A DNA stretch of 64,000 nucleotides from Mycogone perniciosa (lineage: Eukaryota > Ascomycota > Sordariomycetes > Hypocreales > Hypocreaceae). The notes below the pieces were generated by a model. The model did no database searches. It saw only the letters and a list, made by a program, of their open reading frames with translations, and had not been told where the DNA came from. Positions 30,701 to 43,741 of this stretch are shown here, piece by piece. Location of the stretch: contig JAOALB010000008.1 in assembly GCA_025331125.1 (NCBI GenBank), positions 124,001 through 188,000 on the forward strand, written 5' to 3'. The translations under genes and the position numbers were made by a program. Every line of letters begins with the position of its first letter. The first letter of the stretch is position 1.

Positions 30701-32185
30701 TCCGAGCGGTCGTCGGGTCGACTGAACGAGATATATATAGGGAGATAGACGGGGTATTGAGTAATGATGGATTGTTCAGATGGAATGGATAAAGACTGCT
30801 GGCTCGTCTATCAGCGTGACTGATAGCAAATGTGCAAGTCGGAGTTTGTAGATGGCAAAGGATCACAGGTTGAGAGAGGGAAGAGGAGGCAACAGGTTAT
30901 TGTCGTGGGGTCATAGGCCTAGCGGGGGCAAGACGTAATGGGATCCCTCCAGGAACCAACGAGGCACTACTCCGTTCTTAGTAATTAATTACCTATTATG
31001 GAGTACCTGCAACGAGGCGACCTGGATGGCATTTTTTGGCCCGCATGAACCCGGCATCAGCACAGCCGCTCGCTCGCAGGTTGATTTGCTGAAGCTGCGA
31101 GAGTGTGATATCTGCGCCTCTTTTCTTTTGATACTCTGCATGTTTCTGATTTCCTCGCACTCTTGGCTTCAACCTGAGCTACCTGTTGTGTTGTATGTAT
31201 GTATGTACTCCGCTCCGTTTATCATACATGCGGTGTGTGCCCTTGGCTCTCGGTCTCATTTGGTCCCGCCGATCTGCTCTGCCCTCTCGTCTAGGGCTTT
31301 CTTGTTTTCTCGCTCTGGCGAGCCGATGGTCATCGGGAATCGCCTTGGGGCTGTCTGCCATCGCCCGGCTCTAGTGATCCCTGTGAGAATCATGCTTGTC
31401 AGTGGCAAAAGAGGCCCAACTACGGAGTACCTACTCGCATGTACATAGCAATCGCAAGCCACTGAGCTCCATTGCCTCAGGCACGCCCTGCACCTGAATC
31501 TTCCGCCTGCCCCTCATTTTGTGCACTCCCCCATACTTGGTAGTCTCCCTCTCATGGGAATAACGCTGCCCAGCACAAAGTAGTAGTCGTAGTATAACTT
31601 TTATGCCAGCATGATGCTACGCCACGAACCGCCGCCTGATCATTCCCCAACGCAACGTTTTTTTTCTTTCCCTTCGAGGCCACACCATCAACGTCCTTTG
31701 GTTGATTTTGCAAGTGGCAGCAGATCCTCTCAGCCACAGCGTCAGCCTCCCGTATGCGGGCCTGCTCCGCCCGAACAGTGGCTTGTGACTGGTAAGAACA
31801 CAACAGACAGCGGCCCCGCCATCAAGCCACATCCCCCACCACCAGCGCCCCCAAAAACATAACGTCATCGGTGACATTGATACCCCCAGCCTTTTCCAGG
31901 TTAGCGCTAATAATAATAACACTCCGCTCCGTATAGCAAGCCGAATGGATATGCAAGGACTTTGTGTATCGTGCCATTGTTCAACCATGCCATGGAACAC
32001 TGTTTATTTGTTTGTTTGTTTGTTTGTTTATCATTCTCTGCGTGTATCTAACGGACCGTCCCTTTCCCATATCAATGCGCTGAGGCAGGTCGTGCCACAT
32101 TTTCCTCCAAGATTGTCTCACTCCTCAGCTTTCATCATCGTCATCGCACCGCTGACAGAAATAAAACAAAACAAGACAAAAAGAA
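30701..32185. other. Intergenic between divergent genes
   Basis: 1.5 kb of promoter DNA. TATATATA lies at 30732-30739, only 32 bp before the DUF3824 start, so it is either very close to the start codon or not a TATA box. A 140-codon open frame at 31026-31448 has no family resemblance and contains several TACTCCG-type words. Microsatellites: TATG near 31192-31206 and TTTG at 32006-32028. Confidence 0.5.
32006..32028. repeat. (TTTG)n microsatellite
   Basis: Six TTTG units about 160 bp upstream of the small secreted protein start. Confidence 0.9.
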
Positions 32186-32582
32186 ATGCGCGTCTCCATC
32201 TTGCTACTCAGCTTACTTGCAAGCTTGGGCCTAGCTCAAGAATTGCTGTACGTAATTCATCTTACCTACCTATCACACATACATCATCGCTGACCAGCCC
32301 TCACACACACATAGAAACAAGCGCCAGTTCACAAATCCAGTCGAACCCACGGCCTCCGCCGATGACCCAGCCCTATCTACCCGAAAAACCTTGAGCATAG
32401 CAACTCCAGCAAGCTCAGCGTCTGGGTCCATAACTGGGAGCATGAGCCTGCCTTTCACCACTGAGCCTGCGTCCTCGGTCCACAGCAGCACCAGCAGCGA
32501 CGTCATCATCATCAGCAGCGAGACTGCTGCGCCATCGCTCACCACGCTCTCCGGTTCCAACACCAGAACGACGGGGCAGTAA
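32186..32582 (+). CDS. Small secreted Ser/Thr-rich protein
   Basis: Exons 32186-32247 and 32315-32582 encode 109 residues. Residues 1-18 (MRVSILLLSLLASLGLAQ) are a clear signal peptide. N-K-R at 22-24 could be a Kex2-type cleavage site. The rest is about one-third Ser/Thr with Ala and Pro, as in O-mannosylated wall proteins, and has no cysteine. The stop is TAA at 32580-32582. Directly after it the same frame continues for 30 codons that look like a GPI-attachment signal (next feature). So the product is either a truncated, now soluble, wall protein or one made in two forms. I know of no named family for it. Confidence 0.7.
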
Positions 32583-32675
32583 TCGACTACTTCAAACTCT
32601 GCTGCCATGCCTACTGCGTTTGCCAATGCTGCTGCTGGTCTCATAGCAGTTGTTGGTCTCGCCGTGGCACTGTGA
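32583..32675 (+). other. In-frame GPI-signal-like tail beyond the stop
   Basis: Reading on in frame after TAA gives a Ser/Asn/Ala-rich spacer (STTSNSAAMPTAFANAAAG), then a hydrophobic end LIAVVGLAVAL, then TGA at 32673. A small-residue attachment site followed by a spacer and a terminal hydrophobic run is how fungal GPI signals are built. A weak alternative intron (donor at 32553, acceptor ending 32645) would also remove the stop in frame but would leave a shorter hydrophobic end. Confidence 0.55.
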
Positions 32676-33921
32676 GAAGACCCCGACCTGTATATATAGT
32701 ATAACAGAAGCGAGAGAACGACACAAACATAATCGTTGTAATACGGACCACATCGTCTAAACTAACAGATGTACGATAGACAATGAACCAATGGACTGGA
32801 GTCTTGCCAGACTCAATGACTGACTTTTTGATTATCTTTTGACCCTATCGTACAAATCAAAACAGTTCCGCAGCATCATGGTACTACGCTGTCTAGCATC
32901 AAATGTCAGGAGCCCAAACCCAGTCCTGAAATACCAGCCCCCTTCCGAAAATGCAACCCGAAAATCAAATGTGCCAATTTTGTTGCCATTGCCAAATTAG
33001 CATCCACCAAATGCCGTTCATTCTCTGGGCCTATGTCCTCCCCCTCAATCACCCTCTCTCTGGCTCTCTTTCGTTTTTCTCGTTTTTCTCTTCCATCCGT
33101 CGTAGTCTAGCAAAAAAAAAGATCGTAAAAAGAAGTTACTTGCATCTCTCGTCAATAGCATGGTACTCGAGCAGCCTAGCCATCATCAACCTCACCGACG
33201 TGGAATTATGGACGGCCATGTCGTGAAAACCCCCCCAAGAACTGAATGGGCAAAGAACCGAGATTGTTTTCCAATTCAAGCCTTGCCAAATATGACCCTC
33301 CTTCGAGAGGTCTACTCGTGGGCTCGCCGGTCCCCGGACCAAACTAACAATGAATGGCTGTGATTCAAATGCCGGCGGTTAGTTCCGTGCCAGCACAAGC
33401 CCATTCATCCCCAGTCACCGACACGCGGCTCCTCTTGCTTGCTAGGCCTAAAAAAACCTCGAACCGAACCATGGTTGCTGAGCGCCTGCTGCATCGTAGA
33501 ATCCGAGCCCAAAATGTATGGGAGGCATCATATCTCCCCTCTCGTCGCGCTTCTCCTGCCACAGTGCAGTGAACGCCTCATTCTCTGCCATCAAACCATC
33601 CGCGCATGTACATTCAAGCGCAAGAAAATGGACATCATACATAGCCGAAATCTTGAACCAAGAAAACAAGATCACAAGTGATGCAGCACCTTTCCTCGGT
33701 TCCTTTGCCCAGCCCAAGCCGAGGCCAGCCAGGCTGTGCTATGACCGAGAAATTAATTCATGCAGATTTATCCCATCTACACTCGCCAAAGATCGTCATG
33801 ACAAACTATCCTGGCCTGAGTCCAGGTAAATGAGGAGGGAATGCCTTCAGGGTATCCACCTGGTACGCATAAGGCGGGGCCTCCCGTTGCAAGAAGCCAT
33901 GGCCGCCTCAGCGTGATCAGC
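32676..33921. other. Intergenic between convergent genes
   Basis: 3' flanks of the secreted-protein gene and of the La-motif gene. Short open frames only; no gene supported. Confidence 0.55.
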
Positions 33922-36370
33922 CTAGGACTGAGCACTCTCTTGCACGGATTGTTCGCCACCATGCACTCCATTCGGCAAAGAAGTGGTAGCAGGATCCTCA
34001 GCATGTCCATTCACAGTACCAGTCTTTCCAGTCTGAATTTGCATAGACTTGAATTGATCGTTAAGCGGGACAGAGCCTGATGGAGAGAAGTCGGGGACAT
34101 TTGCAGACAACTGGCTGCCGACCGCATGTCCGTTGACGTTACCATTGGCAAGTCCATTTACTCCGTGGCTTGTGACTGACTCGTCGTGAACCTGCTGGAA
34201 CGGAGTCTCAATGTGAGTTGGATACGCTGGAGGTGAGGCTACACCATAGGGCGTAGACATTCCGTTGAACTGGGGAGCCATCTGAAATGGTCGGTTCTTG
34301 AACGTAAGGCGCACAGGGCCGTGGTTCCGAGAGAATTCATCGCGGTCTTCGAGGGGCAGAACAAAGCTCTCCCATCCGTGACTTCGTCGCACCCGTTCAA
34401 TATCGTCTTCGCCGACGACAAGGTCAATCTCAGGAGACACCTCACAGACAGCACGGACCAGGCCGGTATCCGCGGAGAGTTCTCGTACACGCTTAAAGGC
34501 AGCAATGAAGTGCAAGGGCACGAAACCTTGAGAGTCCATTCGTGCGCGAAGATACATGTCCTTGCAGAGATTTTCGATCGAGAAGTAGTACTCGATCTGG
34601 TTCTTCAGCACTGGCAGCACCATGTTATCCCAGTACGGCTGAGGCTGGAAAGGCATGGCTGGTATCGGTGTGATAGGATAATCGTATGGGCCGAATTGTG
34701 CCTGGACCGGAGGCATGCGCGATGATCCATTGGGCAGAGACAGGCGATGGAAATTCGCGCTAGCATTGCTGCGGCCTCCTCTGCCACCTCTTTGCGGCGG
34801 CATGAACATTTGACCATGGCCGCCTTGTCTAGGGGGTGGGCTATATGGCCCCTGGGCCCTTCCTGCCATTGCCCCCGTTGCTGCAAAACCAGACGTGGTG
34901 TGTTGATGCTGATGTTGAGCATTGATGGCATGGTGTCCGCCACGGCCGCGGTATCCACCTCGTGTTCTCTCGCCACGACCCTCTGGACGATCTCGGGCAA
35001 CATGACCCTGTTCCTTGTCGGAGAAATTAGTACAACATCTTGATGGGGGGCAGGCATTCCCCTGCATGGGAATACTTTCTAGAGCAACTTACGTTAGAGT
35101 TGGGTATCGAGTCCTTGGCTTTCTCGGTGTTTGCGTGAGCCGCAGGCTTCCTCTGCTCGCGAGTGTTGGTGGTGGATACATCTGTTGATGCCCGTTTGCT
35201 CGCAGGCGGCACCGGAACGGTCCGGTTGGCTCCATTGGCAGCCTCGCGAGGGCGGTCCTTGGGCTCGTTCAACTTGGTCTGTTGCGCGGCCGGGGCAGCC
35301 TTGTCACTGGCTTGAGATGCCCCCGTTGCCCTAGGGGCATTGGCACTTCGGGCGCCGCCGCGAGGCTTAGAGCCGCGCATTTGAGGAAGTTGAGTCTCGA
35401 AGTTTACAGTAGGCACGTAGTCATACGTGACCCACTTCTCCTTCTGCCGAGGCTTTGATTGTCCATCTTCCGATGCGTCCTTCTCAGGACGGTCAACCTT
35501 CTCAGCAGGCTTCTTCTTCTCCTCTTTGATGGCAGTCTCAGGAGTGGGCCATGAAGCGGCATCCGCCACAGATGGTGGTGCCTCGGCCTTGTTCTCTTTG
35601 GGTTCTTTATCGGCCAGCCTTGAGCCGCGGGGGGCACTTCTCTCTGGGCGAGAAGCATCGGCCGGCCTCCGGTGGGGCTTGACACCGTTAGGTGTGTTGT
35701 CACGCTGACTGGCGACAACCGCGACCTCCTCGGTGGCCTTGGTAGGAGTTTCAGCTTTTGACAAGCCGTTGCTGGTCTGCTCTGCAGGGTTCGCTGGGGT
35801 GGGCTTGACCTTGGCCAACTGAGCTTCCTTTCGCTGTTGCCAGATATTCACAGATGGAATTGGCGCCTCAAATAATTCCACTTTGGGTGCATCCTTCTCG
35901 GGTTCTTGGTCTTTATCCACTGCCACCTGCTCATTGGACTGCTTCTCCGAAGCCTTGGCCTTCTTGCCTTTTCGCGATCTCCGGGAATCGTGCTCGTCGA
36001 CCGATCGGGTGGTTGTGCTCGAGGATCTCGTGCCCTTGTCGTTTCGTCGCCATGGGCGATCTAATCTGCCGGCATCTTCATCTCGCGTGGAGTCGCGGTG
36101 CGTCTCCTGGACGCTCTCTGACTGAGCATCGGCATCGGAGCCGATATTGCTGACAAGATCCTGCTTCTCCCCGCTGATGGAGCGGGTATCGGGATTTCGA
36201 GCGCCATCAGTCGACTCGATCGAAGTCTCGACGGGCGCGGTGGCCTTAGTAACAGCTGCTGCCGGCTGCGGGTCCTGGGCCTGAGAGGTTGGGTTGAGGG
36301 AGGTACTTGATGTCAACGTACCCTGCCCCTTGGCAGCTTGCGCATAGGAAAACGCCGAAGCGGTCGCCAT
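33922..36370 (-). CDS. La-motif RNA-binding protein (Sro9/LARP-like)
   Basis: Probably a cytoplasmic mRNA- and ribosome-associated protein of the Sro9/Slf1/LARP group. Exons 36370-35093 and 35013-33922 encode 789 residues. The N-terminal two thirds are disordered, rich in Ser, Thr, Pro, Lys and Glu. An RGG region (GRGERTRGGYRGRGG) follows, typical of RNA binding. The La motif spans about residues 557-640: VLPVLKNQIEYYFSIENLCK, DMYLRARMDSQGFVPLHFIA, AAFKRVRELS, then the EDDIERVRR end. The usual aromatic contacts (Q-x-E-Y-Y-F-S) are intact. No RRM follows, which separates it from true La. The start is the ATG at 36370 (MATASAFSYAQAAKG); the open frame upstream lacks an ATG. The 79-nt intron has a perfect TACTAAT branch site. 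Confidence 0.92.
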
Positions 36371-39126
36371 CTTTGATGAAACGGAATGAAATGGAGATGC
36401 CGGGATCTGGTCAACAGCGACCATAAAAGCCCAAGAACTGTCAACGGCGGGGCGGAATTTCTTGGCGTCCAGCCTGAACTCGCTCCCAGCCGAGGTAAGC
36501 CGTGTCTCCGGAGACAAGGAGGCTCCTTGGAGGTGATCGTAGACTTGCTCTTCGGTGTGAAGCCTGAAGCGCACAGTGATCGGTGGTCTCTCGGGCGTTG
36601 ATTTTGGGAAGGCGGCCTCTAAAAATCAGCTGCCTGGGGACGGTCGTCTCTCGAGTCCTGGGGAAGGCTTCGAGATCACGTCGGTAGTGGCGGAAGGGTT
36701 AAAAACAGAACGTCTCCAGGGGATGGCAATCGCACACTCGGACGTCGAGGTGTCGAGGTGTCGCGGGTATCCTAGAGGACAAAGAAACAAGGCGACGGGG
36801 CACAGGGCAGCCAAGGGAGACTGAAAACAGAACGTCCGACGAGAAGTCGAGGGAAAACCGGGGAAGAGGCTCTGCGTCTGCGGAGTGACACGCGGGCGAT
36901 GCAGGGAACCAGCTGCGCTCCTCAGCAGGTCGAAGCGCAGCCCGTAGGGGTACGATGGAACAAAAACTGCTGGCGCGGGCAATTCCTTGGAATTGGCTGG
37001 GCAAGGTTGTGGTGAGAACGAAGAGGGCACGCAGGGCAAACAAAAGAGGTAGGTTGGCTTTTTTTTTGCGTTGTGTGAATAATAAATTTTTTTTTTTGGT
37101 TCCCCTCTCGCAGACAGTAGGGTGCCTACCTGGCGCGGGCTTGGATCCTGAAAGCGGAGCGGATAGCGGCTTTTAGGTGCTGGATTACCGTGGTCTGGTG
37201 GCCTGTGAAGACGTTGCCGTGTACGAGGTACTCCGTAGTACCTTTGAATTGCCTCTGTGGGTGGGCAGTCGGCGCGGGAAAAAGCCCTTGTCGCTGGAAA
37301 ATTCGAACGTTTCTATTACTAGTCTGCCTGAGGGAGGGCAAACTCTGGGGCTTTCTGCGGCCCACTTGGAACAACCGTCAACTGCAGGTGGAGTGAGTGT
37401 CTTGGGATGCGCGAATATTAAGCCGACACTCGGATCAAGTCGGCGGCTGTGGTTGGTAATAATAATACTACCAGGAGACCTTCTTCATGTGGTTTTTGTT
37501 TTTATGTTTTCTGCTCAGCCAGACACGAGGCTGCGTTAATGAAAACCTTTAAGGGTGACTTGGAGGTATTACGGAGTACACAGTCCGCAGTACTTCGTAC
37601 GCAATAATACTTTGTACGATATCCGCTTCGCGTCAAGCACTAAAATGCAAGACAAGACAATGTGTAAGGCTGTCGCAAGAGGAAAACGCCAGGCAACATT
37701 TACCGAGTACCTGTACATGTAGGCATCGAAGTACTCGTATCCTGCCTTTTCGTAACTGGCTGTGTGGCATCTATGGCTATAAATACCTATTCCGGGCGGA
37801 TTGGGCGGCGGTTTGCAAAGCGTCTACGATGCGGCTAGGCAATGGCTTGTGATTCCATTTTCACCATCAAGAATCACCAAGCAATTCGTGACTCGCTGCC
37901 GCTTTACCGACCCTTATCGACAAGCAAATCCACGATAAGACCAGTATCAATCACTAAGAGCACTACTGCGTAGTAATAGCTATTGTGATGCTGAAAACAA
38001 ACTACACCGCCAGCCAGCCATCTGCGAATGGAGTTGATCAATCTGACTCGCATAATTTCTAATGAAATGTATGCCTAGTGATCGTCACTGAAACAAGAAC
38101 TAACCCAGATTTCATTAATTTCACATCAACGGAGTACTCCGGACTCCGTAGATATTAAACGTCAGCCTGATTCGGAGCCTTCCCCGTTTGACGTCCAGGC
38201 AAGACGATTGACCAACAAGCAGCAGAGGATCTAAAGCAGGAGTTCTGAAGGAATGATATACACCAGCGAAGCCACCAAGTATTCATGATGATGATGCGCT
38301 GATACATGTACTTCGTACTGAGTACATTCATCAGTTGGAGGTAAGCATTTGCCAAGCAATAGCAACTCCGTTCATCTAGATGCCGGCACTGCTCGTATTC
38401 TGCGCCTAGTTAAGCTAAAGGCGTCAGCCTTGCAAATACATTTTCTATATTGGTTTCCCCCCTGTTCTTAACTTAGACCCGCGATGTCGTACGAGCTGTA
38501 CGCCACACGTCAGAATGCTGTTCGCATAGGTACCGGGTCAAAAACCCAAATCCTTGCATGTCTGACTGACAGTTCTTCGAGAAACGGTTGCAGCTTTGGC
38601 CAGCTCTAATACCGGAATGTCAGCAACCGAGACCGGAATCTCGTCCAGATTGGTAATACTAGGTTGCTGAGTCAAAACCCGCTCTTTATAGATCTGATAT
38701 CATAGCTAGTATTATTAGCATGGATGTCACGCGCTCATATGGCAGCATGTCAACATTTCAAGTCTATCGCTACTCGACGATTGAAATGCACTGGCGCTCT
38801 CTTCTGCCAGTCTTGGGGCATTGCCAAGAGGTCGCTATACAGATATATATGCACGGAAGCTCAGCAACAAAGTAAAGCAAACGGCCGTGCAACGCCTAAT
38901 ATATTGATACTATGAATACCGTCCTCTAAAACCAACGTACATCCGATTTCCGACATAAGCACATACTTCAAACACTGTTGGGGTCATCTAAACCCTGGAG
39001 ACCTTCAGCCAACATATGCATATTCCAAATACTAAATCTACCGAGGGAGGCTCCATAGGTTGATGCTCGCTTTTAATACTACGAATAGATGGGGATAATG
39101 TCGGTGGAGATTTAGAACATTGCTCA
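36371..39126. other. Intergenic, 2.8 kb
   Basis: Leader and promoter of the La-motif gene, then the 3' flank of sft2. A T9 and T10 pair near 37060-37100 and several TACTCCGTA/GTACTTCGTAC words (37227-37243, 37570-37600, 38127-38150, 38306-38323) are present. No gene supported. Confidence 0.55.
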
Positions 39127-40208
39127 TCATGAAAACCAGGCAGTGGCTTGTCTAGCACCGAACGAAGTAGCCAGGCGAAGACCAGTAGAGCCCATGGGGA
39201 AGTAGCTGATGAGATACCAGACCAAACAAGCAAGTTGAGCAATGGCGGCAAAGAGTGTTAGGATAGTGCTGTGAACCTGCGGGACGTTAGCAAGATGTTT
39301 TGTGTGCTTCCTGTCTACCACTGACCTTGAGGGCAAACACGAGCGTCAAGATGATGGAGCCAAAGTAGGCTGCTGTGAAAGGCAGTCTAGGCGTAGAGAG
39401 GAGATGATAGACGTAGTTCATAGGGCCCATAACAGCGGCGAAGGACGCTAAAAATAGGGACGACCCGACAGTCCATCTACATATGGTTAGCTGTGTGCAT
39501 CCTCTTGGAGTTGAAGTAATATGAGCTGCAGCAGGCATGGATAAGCAAGATGCCGGTTCGGACGGAGCTGTATAATCGGCCCGCGTCCACCGGTAGAGAG
39601 TGGATGATGGATATGGAGGGGTAGAAGAGTTGGGGGTGTGGGTGAAGGCAGATACGGCGGGGAATAGGAGAAAATCGAAGATAAGAAAAGAATCCAAAGA
39701 CGTCATAGATGACTTACAGGATAACGAATTTGCGTGGCCTCAACGACAGGACAGGGAATAAGGTGAAGCAGATGACGAAACAAGCTAGGGCAGCGATGTT
39801 GCAAGCTCCAAACACCAACAGACGGTCCCATCGACTCACTACCACTCAAGTTAGTTGCTTCCTCCCACGAGGCGTAACATCCAGATCACATGCGGCATCT
39901 AAGGCACAGGTAGGGGAGCCATGCAATGCACATGTCCGCTGCAGGGGTACCGCGATGCAAGTGATGGATGCCATCGGGGTTGACTCACGCACAAACCAGC
40001 CTTCCTCCTCCTCGCGCCGACTAGGTGCTGGCAAAGGTGCGCCGGGACCTTCGGTCGTTGGGAGGGCCACATATCCGCGATCTTGGAACGGGTTCAGGTT
40101 CTGGATGGAGGACAGGAGGCCGGACCGCTGGGACGTGCTAACAGGCGCATCATCGCGACGGCTCCAGCCCAGGGAGTTTATCGAGTCGCGGAAGTTAGTC
40201 GAAGCCAT
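39127..40208 (-). CDS. sft2: Golgi vesicle transport protein Sft2
   Basis: A four-span Golgi membrane protein that helps endosome-to-Golgi vesicle fusion. Four exons (40208-39989, 39838-39718, 39476-39326, 39276-39127) encode 213 residues; yeast Sft2 has 215. The cytosolic N-terminus contains NPFQDRGYVALP; it is followed by FVLSRWDRLLVFGACNIAAL entering TM1 and FPVLSLRPRKFVILWTVGSS between TM1 and TM2. MGPMNYVYHLLSTPRLPFTA precedes TM3, and VWYLISYFPMGSTGLR closes the domain. These are the conserved Sft2 signature positions. The junction codons restore these motifs exactly. Introns 1 and 2 (150 and 241 nt) are long for this window. Confidence 0.95.
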
Positions 40209-43200
40209 GGCGAGAGGATAGGGGAGGTCAAGGGCGTCCGGTTCGTTGGCAGCGCGCGAGCGACGTTGATTGACAAGAGAGTTCGTGATGGAGGGGTCAG
40301 GAAGCAGCGAGAGGCCGCCCTAAGAGTTGACGAAGCTTCTCCACTGTGGGCATGGTCAGTCAGAAGGCCTGTCCCGATATAGAGGCGTACAGAGAGGGTG
40401 GCTTGAAAGGGAAAGGGAAGGGCAAGATTCGAAGCTTACCAGGTTGCCGTGAGCTGCCGCGAGCTACGCTATGGTGGACTAGACGGGCACGAGGCAACGG
40501 CCGCGTCGGGCGGGATCGCGACCGTGCGTACCGCAGGGAAACGGGTGATAAAAGGAGGAGGGCCAGATGGGAAATTCTGGCGCTGGGACGAGTCGTCTTG
40601 ATGGTGGACCAGAGGTTTCGTTGGGACGGAAGCTGTGAGGGTGTGGGATGAAGGTGATGCATGTTGGAGGGCACATGATTGGCAGTTTTGGGCCCAAAGC
40701 GTTACCTGGGGTGGTGTTAGACCAAGACCAAGGTGAGCGGCTCCACACCCATAGCCGTTCACCTTTGTGCGGATAAGATGGATAAGAAGCCCAGCAACGT
40801 CATGCATGCATGCATGTCTTGTCCGTATGTAGGCAAGTATGGATGTACGGAGCAGATATGTATGTACGATTTATTATCCTGGAGCCAACGCGGCAGATGC
40901 AACGATATTATACGTCCTTGATGTGCCGGAGATGGACCGCGTGGGGGGAGGTATGAAACCGCAACCCCATTGTGCCGTATTACTCCATTCTTCATAAGCA
41001 ACAGGCCCTCGGTGCTCCGTACTCCGTACTATCTTGAGATATGAGATAATAATATGCCAAAGCTTCACTGTAGTAGGTAGGTAGCATAACCACACACCTC
41101 TTTTTGCCTTGGCCCACATAGCATCGCCACAGCAAAATAGGATTCAACCCCAAAAAAAGAAGACTGATATGGGGCTTCCATCGTCATCGGAATACCTAGT
41201 GGCTGATCCTGGTAAGCGGTGCCTTACATGGCCGCGTGGTCAGGACCTCCAGGAAGTCCCAGTATAGCCTAGCATCGCATGACCGAACGGGACATGGCGA
41301 CGACCATGAAGCGGCGCGATGCGAACCTCGTAGTCCACCCGGAGGTTGTGCTTGATGTCTTGAATCCCGAGTCACGTTCGGCATCTATACCACCCCTGTG
41401 GGTGTGGTGGTGGATGCAGTTACCACCACCTCGCAGCGCTGGGCAAGTCAGAAGACGCAAATGGCTGGCAAACCTCGTACCGGTGGCTCAGTATTTTTGG
41501 TTGCCTGCGGCGAGTATAAAACGCGATGCCCGGGTACCTTGCTGCTGGGCTTACGAAGAGAGATTCGAAATGATCCTGTTTCTTGCATCATCGTGCATCC
41601 ATCCGTACCCCCAAGTTTCAACCCAACCCAACCCAAAGACAACGCAACGCAACGCAACGCAACGGAACGCAACACAAACCACGCCGAAGAGATAGGAAGC
41701 CAAATCAAGTATACGAAGTACTACTCGTACTGACCAAGAAGTCGACTCCACAAAAACCAACTGCCATCTTGCCTAAGACGCTCAACAACACACCGCCTAC
41801 TTAATAAAGCTTCGCTGCCTCCTATCACCACTTTGCGTACCGGAGACCTCCGTATATTGGCAACAGTTCGCCTTGAGCCATCGCCAGCCTGCCTGCTTCA
41901 TTAGGCATAACCCGACCCTGGCCCTCTTGCTCATTCGCTGGTCACAGATACAGATAAGAAATAGGGCTGCAGGCCACGGAGCAGAAACGAACTCTGAACT
42001 GGTTCTCTGTACGAAAGACTCAGACGCAGCTTTATTTTAGGCGGAAACATAAGTACTAGTTCTGACACATAAGCTGAGCAGCCTATCAACTAGCTCCCAC
42101 CACCACCATCAGCCGCCCACCACTGCTACAACCAACTCCTCCTAAACAGCCAATACGACCACAGGGCTCAGCTCGCTTGCTCGAATCTGCTCAAGACACA
42201 ACTGCGAAGAGCGTGCATCTTGGCGTCGTTACTTCGTACTGCAGCGAGGAAACCAAGCAAAGCCCAAATACGACGGCGAACTATTATCTGTTGATATTGT
42301 GGGCGCGCTCTACTCCGTATTTGAATTCGCACATCGCATTACATCGACACCATCACGTCTCCCGTACCACCTTGCGGCATACTGATCGTCAGCCTGCCAG
42401 CCTATATAGAACGAATAAACCCAACACAACAGACAACTGTTGTCAGCTTCATCAATCTACAGCCATCATCCTAGTGTGCGCGCGCCAGCCTCACCGGCCT
42501 CAGCGCCCATTTGTTCTGGTTCCATAATACGGGGTGCGTGCTGCTACTTCGTACTTAAGCAGGGCTCTGGCCGCCGCTTTGCTCTTTAGTATTTTGTTTT
42601 CCATCGTTCTTGGAACCTCGCGAGGGCCGGCACCGGTTTCGTTTCGTTTCTCTCCCTTTGCTCCCTTGACCTTGACAGTTGTCCTTGTGCGACCCAGCGC
42701 GCATATCGCCTTTCGGTAAGTGTGCATAGTGCCGAGCCTCCCTTTTTGCGGAGGTTGTATCGTTCGTTGCAACACCCCTCGATGTGTACCAGCCCACAGA
42801 AGCCACCGCAGATCGCTGGGCCTTTTTTTTCTACCCTTTCTTACCTCCCCCTCACTTACACACAACAAGTTGTTGACTCCCAGACTCACTTCTTCGTCTT
42901 CTTCTTCTCCCTCTTTTATTCATCCTCCTATTCTTTACTTCCCGGACCGCCACAGCTAATCAATATCAAACAAACAGCACGCAGAAGAACGGCCGGGAAC
43001 TCCTCGCCCCCTTACTCGTACATGGGCAGTTCGCTCCCCATCATTAAAATAGTACTGCCCGCTACCCACATCGCACGCATCAGGTAATCAATCAGTTGCT
43101 CCTCTTACCTCACTGCGCATTCCGGCCTCCCAGGCGCCCGTCACCGCCTTGGACCCTAGTTCCACGACAGCCCGCCATTTCCGCCGCCCTCCACATTTGC

Positions 43201-43741
43201 ACCATCCAGACAAAATCCACGTTCCCGAGGCCCTTGGGCTCACACAAGCACAAGCAAAGCAACTCACTCCAAAGCCCCTCCGGAGTTCGCATCTGCAACG
43301 CCCTTGTCTGCTGTTGCACAGACTCCCTTTTTCAGCAGCGAGATCGCAACTTTGCATGGCCTGGAGGTAGCAGCCCTGTGCCCTGACAGCGCCAGCAGTG
43401 CCTTTTGCGAAGTTAGTCTTGTCAACCCCTCCTGCGCAATCCATCCTCCGGTTTCCCTTCCTCCCTACAACTGCGCCACGTAGGACCGAGTGTCTCCGTG
43501 GTTGCCGCCGGCGCTCCGGTTATGATTCATTTAGTCGCGCATCCTCGAGCGACCGTTTTGAACACAGTAGACTGACTCTCCGCACTCCGCAGTCTCTCCC
43601 TACGCCATACCTTTTCGTCTATTACATCTGCGAACCCCAGCGTTCAACGCTCCAAAGGCCGCCAAGGCCTCATAGCAACTCAACACATCGACCGTTGGCC
43701 ACTGTCTGTGTCTTGCGCTGCGAAAGCCGAGATACTCCGCC
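40209..43741. other. Intergenic between divergent sft2 and bHLH genes
   Basis: 3.5 kb without a supportable gene. The part from about 42540 to 43740 is pyrimidine-rich and is probably the long leader of the bHLH gene; a good donor (GTAAGTG at 42716) suggests an intron in that leader. An open frame at 41279-41695 overlaps an AACGC microsatellite and lacks family similarity. TACTCCGTA-type words occur near 40846, 41012-41029, 41715-41731, 42231 and 42312. Confidence 0.5.
41641..41670. repeat. (AACGC)n microsatellite
   Basis: Six near-perfect pentanucleotide copies (one with AACGG). Confidence 0.9.

Noticed and set aside
31026..31448. 140-codon ATG open frame upstream of the secreted-protein gene
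   Set aside because: It includes TACTCCG words and has no homology or signal; left as intergenic for lack of support.
41279..41695. 138-codon ATG open frame between sft2 and the bHLH gene
   Set aside because: It ends in an AACGC microsatellite and has overlapping frames on the other strand of similar length, as expected by chance.
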